Assembly (NCBI GenBank): GCA_943333505.2
Contig: CALQTN020000008.1
Span: forward strand, 37,260 to 101,259
Reading direction: 5' to 3'
Source: Asaia bogorensis
Lineage (GTDB): Bacteria; Pseudomonadota; Alphaproteobacteria; Acetobacterales; Acetobacteraceae
Length of the DNA: 64,000 nucleotides
The notes under the pieces are model-generated. The model saw nothing but the letters and a program-made list of their open reading frames with translations. It made no database searches and had not been told where the DNA came from. Below are positions 54,638-64,000 of this stretch, in pieces. The stretch's first letter is position 1. Each line of letters begins with the position of its first letter. The position numbers and the translations under genes were made by a program.

Positions 54638-54897
54638 ACCTTCCTAAAACCTAAAAAATACCCCAACACCCCACCCACCATCAAAACTTTGCATCCCGAT
54701 GGCAAGGAAAACCGTCGCCATGGCGCTCAGGCTGGGGGAGCCGGTTCAGCTATCATGAGGTACGGACATCGATGTGGCCCTCAAATCTGGGGGATCGCGA
54801 TATTTGTGATGCTATCGGCGGTCGAAATACGCAAAACCAAGGGTGACAGCATGGGTCACCTCGGCTAGCCTCCTGCTTTCGCCATGGAGACATCCCA
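54638..54897. other. intergenic region before the aminotransferase
   Basis: No gene is convincing. It holds a C-rich stretch near 54661-54684 and, closer to the gene, a 6-bp inverted repeat GGTGAC...GTCACC around 54841-54859, which could be an operator. The promoter of the aminotransferase is expected here. Confidence 0.4.
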
Positions 54898-56277
54898 ATG
54901 AGCCTGACCAACGCCCCCGACCCCGCGATCCGAGCTGCTGTCGTCAAGCAGGATCTCGACAATGTGATGCACCCGATCGTCCAGCATCGCGCCCTGGAAA
55001 AATCCCAGATGGTGCTGGTCGGCGCCCAAGGCTCCACCATTCGCGATGCCGACGGCACCGAATATCTCGACGGCATGGCCGGGCTGTGGTGCGTCAATAT
55101 CGGCTACGGCCGCACCGAACTCGCCGATGTGGCGCGCGACCAGATGCTGCAATTGTCGTATTTCCCGCATACTGCGATGAACGAGCCGGCCGCCAAGCTG
55201 GCCGAGCAGGTCAACACGCTGATGGGCGGCGGGTATCACACCTATTTCGTGAACTCCGGGTCGGAAGCCAATGAAGCCGGCTTCAAGATTGCGCGTCAGT
55301 ATCACAAGCATGAGAGCCCCGGCAGCTATCGCTACAAGGTGCTGAGCCGGCATTACGCCTATCACGGCACCACGATGGCGACGCTTGCCGCCGGCGGGAT
55401 GGGCGACCGCAAGGCGAAGTTTGAACCGACCGACGGCAACTTCCTGCATATCGCCGCGCCGACCTGCTATCGCTGCCCGTTCAAGCTGTCCTACCCGACT
55501 TGCGAACTGGCCTGCGTGACCAACATGGAAACCACCGTGCAGGCCGAAGGCCCTGACTCGATCGGTGAGATCATCATCGAGCCGATCATGTCGTCGGTTG
55601 GCATCGCGGTGCCGCCGGATGAGTACCTGCCCGCGGTCGAGAAGATCTGCCGCGAATACGGCATCCTTCTGCACATCGACGAAGTGATCAACGGCTTCGG
55701 CCGCACCGGCAAGATGTTTGCCCATCAGCATTACAACGTATCGCCGGACATCGTCGCTGTCGCCAAGGGCATCACCTCGGGCTACATGCCGATGGCGGCA
55801 ACGATTGTGAAAAACAACGTGTTCAACTCGTTCTTGGGCGAAGTGTCCGAGGGCCGCAATGTCATGCAGGTCAACACCTGGGGTGGCCATGCGGTGGCGG
55901 CCGCCGTCGCGGTGCGCAATATCGAAATCCAGCTGGAAGAAAACCTTGCCGATCGCGCCGGTGAGATGGGCAAGTATCTGATGGATGGCCTGCGCACGTT
56001 GTTCCGCCATGGCACGGTCGGCGATGTGCGCGGCAAGGGCCTGCTGATCGGCGTCGAACTGGTCACTGACCGGGTCACCAAGAACCAGCTCGGCAATGCC
56101 GAAATGGTGGCGGTGGTGGATTTCTGCCGCAAGAACGGCGTGATCGTCGGGCGCGCTGGTGGTGGCAAGCAATACAGCAACACCATCACCCTGTGCCCGC
56201 CGCTGGTGATTACCCGCGCCGAATGCGACCGGATTGTTGAGACCATGGACCGGGCGCTGGGCGCAATCGGGAAATAA
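54898..56277 (+). CDS. class III aminotransferase (omega-amino acid/taurine--pyruvate type)
   Basis: A 459-residue PLP enzyme. FVNSGSEANEAGFKIAR and YAYHGTTMATLAAGGMG bind cofactor, IIIEPIMSSVGIAVPP and LHIDEVINGFGRTGKMFA give the Asp, and the PLP lysine is in VAVAKGITSGYMP (about K290). VNTWGGHAVAAAVA and VRGKGLLIGVELV follow. These features fit the omega-amino-acid or taurine:pyruvate transaminases. It ends at a strong intrinsic terminator. With the M20 amidohydrolase it could form an N-acyl amine catabolic route, but this is inference. Confidence 0.9.
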   Translation: MSLTNAPDPAIRAAVVKQDLDNVMHPIVQHRALEKSQMVLVGAQGSTIRDADGTEYLDGMAGLWCVNIGYGRTELADVARDQMLQLSYFPHTAMNEPAAKLAEQVNTLMGGGYHTYFVNSGSEANEAGFKIARQYHKHESPGSYRYKVLSRHYAYHGTTMATLAAGGMGDRKAKFEPTDGNFLHIAAPTCYRCPFKLSYPTCELACVTNMETTVQAEGPDSIGEIIIEPIMSSVGIAVPPDEYLPAVEKICREYGILLHIDEVINGFGRTGKMFAHQHYNVSPDIVAVAKGITSGYMPMAATIVKNNVFNSFLGEVSEGRNVMQVNTWGGHAVAAAVAVRNIEIQLEENLADRAGEMGKYLMDGLRTLFRHGTVGDVRGKGLLIGVELVTDRVTKNQLGNAEMVAVVDFCRKNGVIVGRAGGGKQYSNTITLCPPLVITRAECDRIVETMDRALGAIGK

Positions 56278-56295
56278 GGGCGCGACGCTCGCGGC

Positions 56296-56336
56296 AAAAA
56301 AAGGGGCGGTTCCAGATGGAACCGCCCCGTTTTTTG
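56296..56336. terminator. bidirectional intrinsic terminator
   Basis: A perfect 11-bp GC-rich stem (56303-56313 with 56318-56328), a four-base loop, seven A before and six T after. This is a textbook two-way Rho-independent terminator between the convergent aminotransferase and YbhN-like genes. Confidence 0.92.
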
Positions 56337-56341
56337 TCGGT

Positions 56342-57289
56342 TCAGCGATTAAGTTTGGCGCGACTTCGGAGCCAGATCTCATTGCCAGCAAATAGCGGGC
56401 CGGCGATGAACAGCGGGATGATGTAGTAGTAAAGCCGGAAAACCACGATGCCGCTGACGATGGTCGGCGTATCGAAAAACGGCGCCAGACCGATCAAAAT
56501 GGCAGTGTCGAACACGCCGATGCCACCCGGCAGGCTGGCCAGAATGCCGGCGGTATAGGATGCCAAATAAATCCCCAGGAAGCGAACGAATGTCAGCCCG
56601 GGGGCTTCCGGCAGCAGCGAGTAGAAGATGCCCGCGGTGACCGCGACATCGACCGTCGCCAGCGCAATCTGCGCCATCGCCAGCTTGGTATTGGGCAATT
56701 CCAGGGTTTGGCCAAACAGGCGCACACTGCCGAGCAGGCGGGACAGCGCGATATATGTCAGGCTCAAGGCCCACATTACCGCGCCGGACAAATAGAGTGC
56801 CCAGAGTGGCAGAACCTCTCCGAAAAACGGAATGGCATTGGGCTCCAGGATGAGAATAAACCCGGCCAGCGGCAGGGCGCCGAGGCCGAAGGTGAAGGCG
56901 CAGAACGCGATCACCTTGCCGATCTGAAGCGGATTCAGCCCCCAATGGGCATAGAGCCGGTAGCGCACAGCCGCCCCCGAGACCGCGGCCACGCCGATAT
57001 TATGAGCCAGGGTATAGGCGCAGAACGAGGCGAAGGCGTTGCGGGCGTAACTGACCGGTCGGCCGGCATAGACGGTGCCCAGCCGGTCATAGACCGTGAG
57101 GATCGCGTAGGCAAGCAGGGTGCAGCCGAAGCCGGACCAGAGCGAGGAATTCGGGATGGCCGCCAGCGCCGCCTGGATATCGGCGAGCTTGAGGTTACGG
57201 AATTCCTTTTGCAGGACATAAATCGCACCAGCGAGCAGCAACAACCCGAGCAAGGTCGGCAGGATCTGCCACAAACGCTTTCGGTTCAT
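56342..57289 (-). CDS. YbhN/UPF0104 family membrane protein (LPG-synthase transmembrane-domain type)
   Basis: A 315-residue protein with about eight hydrophobic helices ([33 protein letters not shown], [20 protein letters not shown] and others). [25 protein letters not shown] is a family hallmark of the transmembrane domain fused to MprF lysyl-phosphatidylglycerol synthases. The cytosolic tRNA-dependent synthase domain is missing. Its ATG overlaps the stop of the lysyl-tRNA synthetase gene by four bases, a striking pairing. A role as lipid flippase or carrier is inferred from the family. Confidence 0.85.
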   Translation of the reverse strand: MNRKRLWQILPTLLGLLLLAGAIYVLQKEFRNLKLADIQAALAAIPNSSLWSGFGCTLLAYAILTVYDRLGTVYAGRPVSYARNAFASFCAYTLAHNIGVAAVSGAAVRYRLYAHWGLNPLQIGKVIAFCAFTFGLGALPLAGFILILEPNAIPFFGEVLPLWALYLSGAVMWALSLTYIALSRLLGSVRLFGQTLELPNTKLAMAQIALATVDVAVTAGIFYSLLPEAPGLTFVRFLGIYLASYTAGILASLPGGIGVFDTAILIGLAPFFDTPTIVSGIVVFRLYYYIIPLFIAGPLFAGNEIWLRSRAKLNR

Positions 57290-58857
57290 GCGGTTGCGGC
57301 CAACCTTGTGTCGATCAGCACCACGGTTTCGCCGACGCCATAAAGCGCGATGAATTGGCCGAAGCGCGGGCCATCGGGCTGGCCGAGCAGGACCTGATAA
57401 AGACAGGCGAAAAACCCGCGCAATTCGGCGAACGGATGGCGCTTGCCGATGTCGTAGAGCAGGTTCTGCAATTCCTCGGCGGTCGCGGTGACCGGTGTTG
57501 CGCGAAGGGTGGCGGCGAGGTCTTCGAGGGCGGCGCGCTCGGTCGCGTCGGGGGCGCGGAACTGCTTCTTCGGGGCGATGAAGTCGCGGTAATAGACCAG
57601 CGCGTAATCGACCAGCCTTGCGAGCATCGGCATGGTATCGGGCGTCGCATCCGGGCTGTAGCGGCGGATGAAGCCCCAGAGAATATCCGGGTTTTCGGCA
57701 TTCACCACGCTGGCGAGGTTGAGCAGCATGGCAAACGACAAGGGCGAGAATGCTGAATTTGGCACGTGGCCCAAATGGATGTGCCAGGCCGGGTTGGTGA
57801 CGCGCTCCGCTTCGGCCTGGGTCAGCGATTTGGCAGCGTTGGCGATGTATTCATCGACCGCCTTGGGGATCACATCGAAATAGAGCCGCTTGGCGCGGCC
57901 AGGCTGGTTGAACATGTATTGGCTGAGGCTTTCGGGCGGCGCATAGCGCAGCCATTCATCCACACCCAAGCCGTTGCCCTTGGATTTGCTGATTTTCTGC
58001 GCTTGCTCGTCCAGGAACAATTCATAGGTGAAGCCAACCGGCGGGGTGCTGCCCAGGATGCGGCAGATCCGGCCGGACAGGCGCACGCTGTCGATCAGGT
58101 CCTTGCCCGACATTTCGTAGTCGACCCCGAGCGCGTGCCAGCGCATCGCCCAGTCAGCTTTCCACTGGCATTTGGCCGCGCCGCCAGTGACCAGGGTTTC
58201 GAACCGTTCGCCGCTTTCGGGATCGGTCCAGAAGATTGTGCCGGCATCGGCATCCCACTGGTCGATCCTGACCTGCATGACCACGCCGGTCTTGGGATGG
58301 ATCGGCAACAGGGGCGAATAGGTCGCCTGACGTTCGGCCCCGAGAGTTGGCTTGATGACAGCGACGATTTCTTCGTGGCGTTCGAGGATCAGCCGCAAGC
58401 TCGCATCGAAGCGGCCTGCCGCATAGTAATCGGTTGCAGAGGCAAATTCGTATTCGAAGCCAAAACCATCGAGGAAGGCTTGCAGCCGGGCATTATTGTG
58501 GGCGCCAAGGCTCGCATGGGTGCCGAACGGGTCGGGGATACGCGACAGCGGCTGGCCCAGGAAGCCCGTCAGCATGTCCTTATTGGGCAAATTGTCGGGG
58601 ACTTTGCGCAAGCCATCCATGTCGTCGCTGAAGGCGAGAAGTTTGCTTGGCCGCCCGGTTAACTCGGTGAAGGCGCGGCGCACCCAGCTGGTGCGCGCGA
58701 CCTCGCCAAAGGTACCGATATGCGGCAGGCCAGAGGGGCCGTAGCCGGTTTCGAACAGAGCCTCGGGTTTGCCCGAGGCCGCCAGGCGCTCGACAAGTTT
58801 CTGGGCTTCCTCGAACGGCCAGGATTTCGGGACAGAAGGTGCGACGGGGTCTGACAT
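57286..58857 (-). CDS. lysK: lysine--tRNA ligase, class I
   Basis: A 523-residue class I lysyl-tRNA synthetase, the archaeal-type form used by many alphaproteobacteria instead of class II LysS. The HIGH-like motif is [11 protein letters not shown] (about 44-54) and the KMSKS-like motif is [11 protein letters not shown] (about 288-298). A GAHNNARL region and the C-terminal helical bundle are normal. No class II lysS is seen. It is followed by the YbhN-like gene with a four-base overlap. Confidence 0.95.
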   Translation of the reverse strand: MSDPVAPSVPKSWPFEEAQKLVERLAASGKPEALFETGYGPSGLPHIGTFGEVARTSWVRRAFTELTGRPSKLLAFSDDMDGLRKVPDNLPNKDMLTGFLGQPLSRIPDPFGTHASLGAHNNARLQAFLDGFGFEYEFASATDYYAAGRFDASLRLILERHEEIVAVIKPTLGAERQATYSPLLPIHPKTGVVMQVRIDQWDADAGTIFWTDPESGERFETLVTGGAAKCQWKADWAMRWHALGVDYEMSGKDLIDSVRLSGRICRILGSTPPVGFTYELFLDEQAQKISKSKGNGLGVDEWLRYAPPESLSQYMFNQPGRAKRLYFDVIPKAVDEYIANAAKSLTQAEAERVTNPAWHIHLGHVPNSAFSPLSFAMLLNLASVVNAENPDILWGFIRRYSPDATPDTMPMLARLVDYALVYYRDFIAPKKQFRAPDATERAALEDLAATLRATPVTATAEELQNLLYDIGKRHPFAELRGFFACLYQVLLGQPDGPRFGQFIALYGVGETVVLIDTRLAATA

Positions 58858-58918
58858 GCGCGCAAGCTATGGATGCGGCCCCGCTTGGTCAATTGGGCAG
58901 CGCGTTTATACTGGGGTG

Positions 58919-61711
58919 ATGTCATCCCCCACCACTACGCTGCTTATGCCGGACAGCCCCGCCCTGGTCGCCTGGGTTGGGCGCGCCGCCATTTTGACCA
59001 ATGACGGGGAGATGCTCGAGCTCACCCCGGCGGCGGCCGTGCGCTACCTCGCCGACAGCGCGCCACCTTTGCTGGTGCACGCACCGGCCAATTTCCGCCG
59101 GTTGGGGATGGCCGCGATCCCGGCGCTGGATTTGCTGGAGCTGTTTGCCTTTGTGCGCCCGGCGGTTCCGGTGGCGCCGACGCCGCGCGGATTGGCGCTG
59201 GCACTGGATATGGAATTGGCGACGACCGGGCTAGACGATGCCGCAGCCCTGTTGCCCGATCTGGCGCAGGCGCTGTTGGCGCGGCTGGCGGCTGGGCGCG
59301 ATCTGCCGGCCAATCGCGAGGCGACCGGGCTTGCCGCCCAGATGGGACGCGGCGGCTGGGGCTGGGCGCCTTATGTGTTGCACGCTCTCGGCCAGCCCAA
59401 AGCGGCGCCGACCCCGCAGGCGCTGCAAGTTTGGCGGCGACTGCCGGAATGGGAGGATACCGCCGCCCGGCCAACGCCAGGCAGCCAGCCAGTGTTGCCG
59501 GACGCGGTGCGCACCAGGCTTGCCGCGATGCTGGGAGCGGAATCCGAGCAGCGGCCTGGGCAGGCAGATTATGCCACCGCGGCGGCCGCAGCGTTTGCGC
59601 CGCGCACGCAACAGGGCGAACCGCATCTGGTGCTCGCCGAGGCTGGCACCGGCACCGGCAAGACGCTGGGCTATATCGCGCCGGCGAGTTTGTGGGCGGA
59701 GCAAAACCAGGGCGCGGTGTGGATCAGTACCTTCACAAGGCATTTGCAGCGCCAGGTCGAAAGCGAGCTCAACCGGCTGTTCCCCGACCCGGTCGAGCGC
59801 CGTAAGCGGGTGGTGGTGCGCAAGGGCCGGGAGAATTATTTGTGTCTGCTCAATTTGCAGGATGCGGTGGGTAGCGGCAACGCGACGCAAGTCGTGCCGT
59901 TGGGGCTGATCGCGCGGTGGGCGGCTGCGACCAATGATGGCGACATCCAGGGCGGCGATCTGCCGGGGTGGTTTGCGGAGTTGTTTGGCGGCGGCTTGCT
60001 GCCGAGCCTCGGCGATCGGCGAGGTGAATGCCTGCATGGCGGGTGCGAGCACTGGAAGCGCTGCTTTGTCGAACATTCGATCCGCCGGGCGCGGGGGGCG
60101 CAGCTGGTGGTCGCCAACCATGCGCTGGTAATGGCCCAAGCCGTGTGGGGCGGCCTGGATGACGCCAGCGTGCCGAGCCGTTACGTGTTCGACGAGGGCC
60201 ATCACGTGTTCGACGCCGCCGACAGCGCGTTCTCCGCGGAATTGTCGGGCACAGAAACCGCTGAATTGCGGCGCTGGCTGCTCGGCGCGGAGGGCATGCG
60301 GTCACGCGCGCGCGGATTGCGGGCACGGGTGGAAGACCTGATTGTCTCCGCCCCCGCCTTGCAGGACGCGCTCGATGCCGCACTGAAGGCCGCGCGCGCC
60401 TTGCCGGTTTATGGCTGGTGGGAACGGCTGGGCGATGCGACGCCGTCGCCCAATCCGACCGAGGCTTTTCTGCATGCGCTGCGCCAGCAGGCGCTGGCCA
60501 GGATGGTGGGAGAGGCGAGCTACGGCGTGATCGAATGCGATCTGGCGCCGGAATTGCCGGAGGTGCGCGATGCCGCGAAGACGCTGCATGGCGCGTATGT
60601 TGCGCTCGGGCGCGCTTTGACCACGCTGCAGCAAGGCCTGCTGGCGCGGTTGGATGAGGAACCGGAGGACGATGCGCCGGAAATGGATCAGGCGACGCGG
60701 AGCCGGATCGAGGGGGTGGCAGCGAGCCTCAAGCGGCGGGCGGTCGATAGCGTGGCCGCCTGGATCGCGATGCTGGCGCAAATTGGCGCGCCGGTGGCCG
60801 AGCAGGGGTTGGCGCCGCGCTATGTCAGCTTCCTCCGGCTCGATCGACGACCGGGGTTCGGCGATCGCGGCGGCGATCGCGATGTCGGGCTGCATCGCCA
60901 CTGGCTCGACCCGACGCTGCCGTTCATCACCAGCCTGGCCCAACCGGCGCATGGGATGCTGGTCACCTCGGCGACGTTGCGCGATGCCGGGGTCGCGGAT
61001 GTCGAATATGCCTGGGAGGAAGCCGAGGCCCGGATCGGCGCGCCGCATCTGGCATCGCCTGCCATCCGGGTCGCAGTCGCATCCCCGTTCGATTACGCGG
61101 CGCAAACCAGGGCGTTCGTGATCACCGACGTGAACGGGCGGGAATTGGGCGCGTTGGCGTCGGCGTATCGGGCTTTGTTCCTGGCGGCTGGTGGGGGCGG
61201 GCTGGGATTGTTCACCGCGATTTCGCGCCTGCGCGAGGTGCATAAGCGCATCGCCCCGGCATTGGAGGAAGCCGGCATCCCGGTGTTCGCCCAGCATGTC
61301 GATGCGATGGATAACAACACGCTGGTCGATGTGTTCCGTACCGAGGCGGCGAGTTGCCTGCTTGGCACTGACGCAATGCGCGATGGGGTGGACGTGCCGG
61401 GGAGCGCGCTCAGGCTGGTGGTTTACGAGCGGGTGCCGTGGCCGCGCCCGGATATTCTGCACCGTGAACGTCGGCTGCATCTCGGGCAGGGCGATACGTC
61501 GGGCTATGATGACCGAATTGCGCGGATGCGGTTGCGTCAGGGGTTTGGCCGGCTGATACGCAGTGCCAGCGATCGCGGGGTGTTTGTGCTGCTGGATCGC
61601 CAGGCGCCGAGCCGGCTGCTGTCGGCGTTTCCGGCGGGGGTGACGGTGGTGCGGGCCAAGCTTGCCGACGCGGTGGCGGCGACGGCGGCGTTTCTGGGCA
61701 CGGCGCTCTAA
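58919..61711 (+). CDS. DinG/XPD-type ATP-dependent DNA helicase
   Basis: A 930-residue superfamily 2 helicase. Residues about 1-230 form a unique N-terminal part (MLELTPAAAVRYLADSA, possibly a degenerate exonuclease-like domain). Walker A is AEAGTGTGKTLGY (about 240-252). Four cysteines, ENYLC and GECLHGGCEHWKRC, match the 4Fe-4S cluster site of XPD/DinG. Walker B is VFDEGHHVFD, and motif VI is LRQGFGRLIRS. ATG 58919 is preferred; the longer frame reaches into lysK. It acts in DNA repair or R-loop removal by family analogy. Confidence 0.9.
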   Translation: MSSPTTTLLMPDSPALVAWVGRAAILTNDGEMLELTPAAAVRYLADSAPPLLVHAPANFRRLGMAAIPALDLLELFAFVRPAVPVAPTPRGLALALDMELATTGLDDAAALLPDLAQALLARLAAGRDLPANREATGLAAQMGRGGWGWAPYVLHALGQPKAAPTPQALQVWRRLPEWEDTAARPTPGSQPVLPDAVRTRLAAMLGAESEQRPGQADYATAAAAAFAPRTQQGEPHLVLAEAGTGTGKTLGYIAPASLWAEQNQGAVWISTFTRHLQRQVESELNRLFPDPVERRKRVVVRKGRENYLCLLNLQDAVGSGNATQVVPLGLIARWAAATNDGDIQGGDLPGWFAELFGGGLLPSLGDRRGECLHGGCEHWKRCFVEHSIRRARGAQLVVANHALVMAQAVWGGLDDASVPSRYVFDEGHHVFDAADSAFSAELSGTETAELRRWLLGAEGMRSRARGLRARVEDLIVSAPALQDALDAALKAARALPVYGWWERLGDATPSPNPTEAFLHALRQQALARMVGEASYGVIECDLAPELPEVRDAAKTLHGAYVALGRALTTLQQGLLARLDEEPEDDAPEMDQATRSRIEGVAASLKRRAVDSVAAWIAMLAQIGAPVAEQGLAPRYVSFLRLDRRPGFGDRGGDRDVGLHRHWLDPTLPFITSLAQPAHGMLVTSATLRDAGVADVEYAWEEAEARIGAPHLASPAIRVAVASPFDYAAQTRAFVITDVNGRELGALASAYRALFLAAGGGGLGLFTAISRLREVHKRIAPALEEAGIPVFAQHVDAMDNNTLVDVFRTEAASCLLGTDAMRDGVDVPGSALRLVVYERVPWPRPDILHRERRLHLGQGDTSGYDDRIARMRLRQGFGRLIRSASDRGVFVLLDRQAPSRLLSAFPAGVTVVRAKLADAVAATAAFLGTAL

Positions 61712-61774
61712 AATCGTTGCAATAATTTCATGAAGGATGTTTACCCATGATGCCGATCGCGTCATAACACTGCC

Positions 61775-62974
61775 ATGCGCTTGAACCCCAACAGCTTCGC
61801 GTTTACCGGCCTGATCGGAGCGCTCGCCGCCCTGCCCCCATTGTCGATTGACATGGGGTTGCCGGCATTGGGCATTTTGCAATCCGATCTCGGGGCGACG
61901 GCCACCGAGGCGTCTGGCACGTTGTCATTGTTCCTGTATGGTTTTGCGGCAGGGCAGTTGGTGATGGGGCCGCTATCGGATCGGTTCGGGCGGCGGCCGG
62001 TGATGCTGGTTGGGCTGGCGATTTACGCCGTGTTCGGCATGGCCTGCGCGGTTGCGTGGTCACCGGGCTGGCTGCTGTTTTTCCGGCTGATCGAAGGGAT
62101 TGGTGCATCAGGCGGCAGCACACTCGCGATGGCGATCGTGCGCGATCTGTTTTCCGGCCAGGCCGGGCGGATCAAGATGTCGGCGGTCAGCATGGTGATC
62201 GTGATCGCCCCGATCATTGCCCCAACCATCGGGGCGACACTGCTGGTGTTCGGGGAATGGCGGTTCATCTATGTCACGCTTGGGCTGTCGGGCGTGGCAC
62301 TGTTCGTGGCGGCGTATTTCGGCCTCGAGGAAACCCGGCCGGCAGACCCGCGTGCGCGGATCAATCTGATCGGACGCTACGCGGCCGTGTTCCGCAGCAA
62401 GCGCACGCTGGGCTACGCGCTGGTTAATGCCTGCGGAGCGGGCGCGCTGTTTTCGTTCATTGGCACGTCGTCGCTGGTGCTGATGGGCCAGATGGGAATG
62501 TCGGCGACCAGTTTCGCGATGACCTTCGCGATGACCTCCGGCGGAATTTTTCTCGGGTCGAGCCTCAACAACCTGTTTGCGCGGCGGGCGGTGCCGCCGT
62601 GGATTCCACTGACCATGGGAATGGTGATCGCGCCATTGGCGGCGATCGCCGCAACCGGGTTTCTTGCGGTCGATATCGTCTCGCCGATCACGCTGGTGCC
62701 GTTCGTGATCCTGGTCGGCATGAGCCGCGGGATGATCAACGCCAACGCCACCCATGCGGCGTTGGAGCCGGTGCCGCTGCATGCCGGCGCAGCGTCGGCA
62801 GTGCTTGGATTTCTCCAGGTCGGCTCGTCGGCAACGGCGGCCGTGCTCGTGGCGTCTGCGTTTCCGCGCTATGGTGCCTTGGCTGTCACGGTGTCGATGG
62901 CGATTTATTCACTGCTGGCGGTGGTCGCCTGGCGCTGGGTAGAGACCCGCCACCCGGCTGAAAAGGGGATTTAG
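61775..62974 (+). CDS. MFS multidrug effflux transporter, Bcr/CflA type
   Basis: A 399-residue 12-helix transporter. The first helix carries [13 protein letters not shown]; motif A is [17 protein letters not shown], and motif C-like glycine/proline [14 protein letters not shown] follows helix 5. The Bcr/CflA family exports drugs or small metabolites. It is 63 bases after the helicase gene and one base before gmhA, whose ribosome site is inside this gene. Confidence 0.9.
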   Translation: MRLNPNSFAFTGLIGALAALPPLSIDMGLPALGILQSDLGATATEASGTLSLFLYGFAAGQLVMGPLSDRFGRRPVMLVGLAIYAVFGMACAVAWSPGWLLFFRLIEGIGASGGSTLAMAIVRDLFSGQAGRIKMSAVSMVIVIAPIIAPTIGATLLVFGEWRFIYVTLGLSGVALFVAAYFGLEETRPADPRARINLIGRYAAVFRSKRTLGYALVNACGAGALFSFIGTSSLVLMGQMGMSATSFAMTFAMTSGGIFLGSSLNNLFARRAVPPWIPLTMGMVIAPLAAIAATGFLAVDIVSPITLVPFVILVGMSRGMINANATHAALEPVPLHAGAASAVLGFLQVGSSATAAVLVASAFPRYGALAVTVSMAIYSLLAVVAWRWVETRHPAEKGI

Positions 62975-62975
62975 A

Positions 62976-63572
62976 ATGTCCGATATTGCATATACCGAGA
63001 ATTATCTGGCGAATTCCGTCGCAGCGTTTAGCAAATTCGCCGACGATCTCGATGCGCGCGACACAATGATCGCCATGGCGGCCGATATCGTTGCCGCGAT
63101 GAAGGCCGGCGGCAAGCTGATGATCTGCGGCAATGGCGGCAGTGCGGCGGACAGCCAGCATATCGCCGGGGAGTTTATTTCCCGGCTGATGTTCGACCAC
63201 GCGCCGCTGCCGGCGATTGCACTGACGGTCGATACCTCGGCAATTACCGCGACCGGGAATGATTATGGCTATGAGCATATTTTTACCCGCCAGGTGATTG
63301 GCTTGGGGCGGGCTGGGGACGTGCTGCTGGGGATTTCGACGTCGGGCAACTCCCCGAATGTGGTTGCGGCGCTGGCGGAGGCTCGGGCGCGGGGGATTGT
63401 GACGTTGGGGTTTGCTGGCGAGGGCGGCGGGAAGATGGTGGCGTTGTGCGACCGGGTGCTGCTTGCGCCTTCGACTTGGACGCCGATTATTCAGCAGGTG
63501 CATATTACGGCGGCGCATATTGTTTGTGCGTTGGTGGAGCGGGGGATGTTTCCGGATTTGGTGGTGAGGTAG
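62976..63572 (+). CDS. gmhA: phosphoheptose isomerase
   Basis: A 198-residue SIS-fold enzyme that converts sedoheptulose 7-phosphate into D-glycero-manno-heptose 7-phosphate for lipopolysaccharide cores. Motifs: [49 protein letters not shown] and the zinc-binding [16 protein letters not shown]. It starts one base after the MFS stop (AAAAGGGGAT as ribosome site). No other heptose gene (hldE, gmhB) is in the window; they may lie further right or elsewhere. Confidence 0.93.
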   Translation: MSDIAYTENYLANSVAAFSKFADDLDARDTMIAMAADIVAAMKAGGKLMICGNGGSAADSQHIAGEFISRLMFDHAPLPAIALTVDTSAITATGNDYGYEHIFTRQVIGLGRAGDVLLGISTSGNSPNVVAALAEARARGIVTLGFAGEGGGKMVALCDRVLLAPSTWTPIIQQVHITAAHIVCALVERGMFPDLVVR

Positions 63573-63655
63573 ATTGGGAGAGTGCTAACTTACTGCAGTT
63601 GATAGCAAATAATTGCCTGCGATCGGGCGAAAATTTTGCGAATCGCGATTCGCTT

Positions 63656-63853
63656 TAGCGCATTCCAGCCAGAATCAGTAGTTCTTCAGATACCACCCGA
63701 AGGTCCGGGATAAGCTTATCAATGTCGTCTCGTACTGCATTGAATCGACGGCTATGTGCCGATTTGTCTCCGACATCTTTAAGGCGTGGCAATGCAAGTT
63801 TAGAATTTCTAGAGAGGTTCCAAGAAGTTTCAGATATTGTATAAGAAATTAAG
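63656..63853 (-). pseudogene. C-terminal fragment of an unrecognised gene next to an insertion element
   Basis: An open minus-strand frame without a start codon, encoding pieces such as LPRLKDVGDKSAHSRRFNAV and IPDLRVVSEELLILAGMR before a TAA. The DKSAHSRR helix-like pattern resembles the tail of HEPN/DUF4145-type proteins, but the family is not certain. Its 5' end is cut by the neighbouring insertion sequence. The region is less GC-rich than the rest. Confidence 0.45.
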
Positions 63854-64000
63854 GTAACTGCTCACCCCACCCCGACCAACGGGTATCCGAATAACGCATT
63901 TCGGGTCGCATCGAGCACGGATCGTCCGGTGAGTTTCGCTGTGCTTCCCATCGACCTGAAGGCAGCATAGGCCTCTGCACCCCATTCGCTGCGGAATCCA
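63854..64000 (-). mobile_element. end of an IS66-type element, transposase C-terminus
   Basis: The last 45 codons before TGA at 63864-63862 read GFRSEWGAEAYAAFRSMGST and then LDATRNALFGYPLVG, which resembles the C-terminus of IS66-family transposases. Bases 63854-63868 (GTAACTGCTCACCCC) look like an IS66-like terminal inverted repeat. The other end is beyond the window. Confidence 0.55.

Noticed and set aside
54611..54868. ORF running out of hairpin repeat copy B
   Set aside because: Its start lies in the terminator hairpin and the translated product has low-complexity lysine/proline content with no ribosome site.
1..64000. CRISPR arrays, tRNA or rRNA genes
   Set aside because: No regularly spaced short repeats and no cloverleaf or rRNA-like segments were noticed on reading; a dedicated scan was not possible.

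Overview
The window is GC-rich, densely packed bacterial chromosome. Class I lysyl-tRNA synthetase, MsrP, an alphaproteobacterial GHNGGPPL small protein, a cobalamin-riboswitch/BtuB pair and long FD..Y-repeat glycosyltransferases together suggest an alphaproteobacterium, perhaps a Rhodospirillales/Acetobacteraceae-like lineage. No rRNA gene was seen that would settle the placement. Nearly all genes are ordinary chromosomal genes in short, translationally coupled operons.

Layout. 1-2886 (minus): msrP, a small membrane protein, a DUF6614-like protein and an Hsp70-family protein cut by the left edge. 3065-9320: a PLP desulfhydrase, then a sugar island of galE and two glycosyltransferases. 9340-13815: M20 amidohydrolase, small secreted protein, enoyl-CoA hydratase and acyl-CoA ligase. 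13826-16561: an accessory patch with a hairpin repeat, a DUF6065 gene preceded by a hairpin and a 30-codon ORF, and a decayed IS1380-type transposase split by a small mobile repeat. 16562-24958: BTAD/TPR regulator, comM, EAL protein, btuB with its riboswitch, thioesterase, ruvX and arfB. 24968-38893: SDR, copper ATPase, a divergent HMA-uppP-CoA transferase-SGNH operon, MmgE/PrpD, iron alcohol dehydrogenase, then hydrolase, lytic transglycosylase, pgpA and cinA. 38909-49814: orphan molybdenum hydroxylase subunit, a complete peptide/nickel-type ABC importer and a hybrid histidine kinase. 49886-56277: malate synthase G, MaoC remnant, esterase, second M20 amidohydrolase and class III aminotransferase. 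56342-63572: YbhN-like membrane protein coupled to lysK, DinG-like helicase, MFS pump and gmhA. The right edge holds a gene fragment and the end of an IS66-type element.

The most notable structure is a dispersed intergenic repeat: five copies of 106 bp and one 62-bp short form, both counts including a TA at each end. One copy sits in the IS1380 remnant flanked by TA, and removing it with one TA restores the transposase reading frame. Because both element ends begin with G after the target TA, insertion into a TAA or TAG stop codon regenerates TAG. Five gene ends here (BTAD regulator, EAL protein, BtuB, MmgE/PrpD, PgpA) take their stop codon from the element. The second lead is the 30-codon ORF, hairpin and DUF6065 arrangement at 13963-15007.
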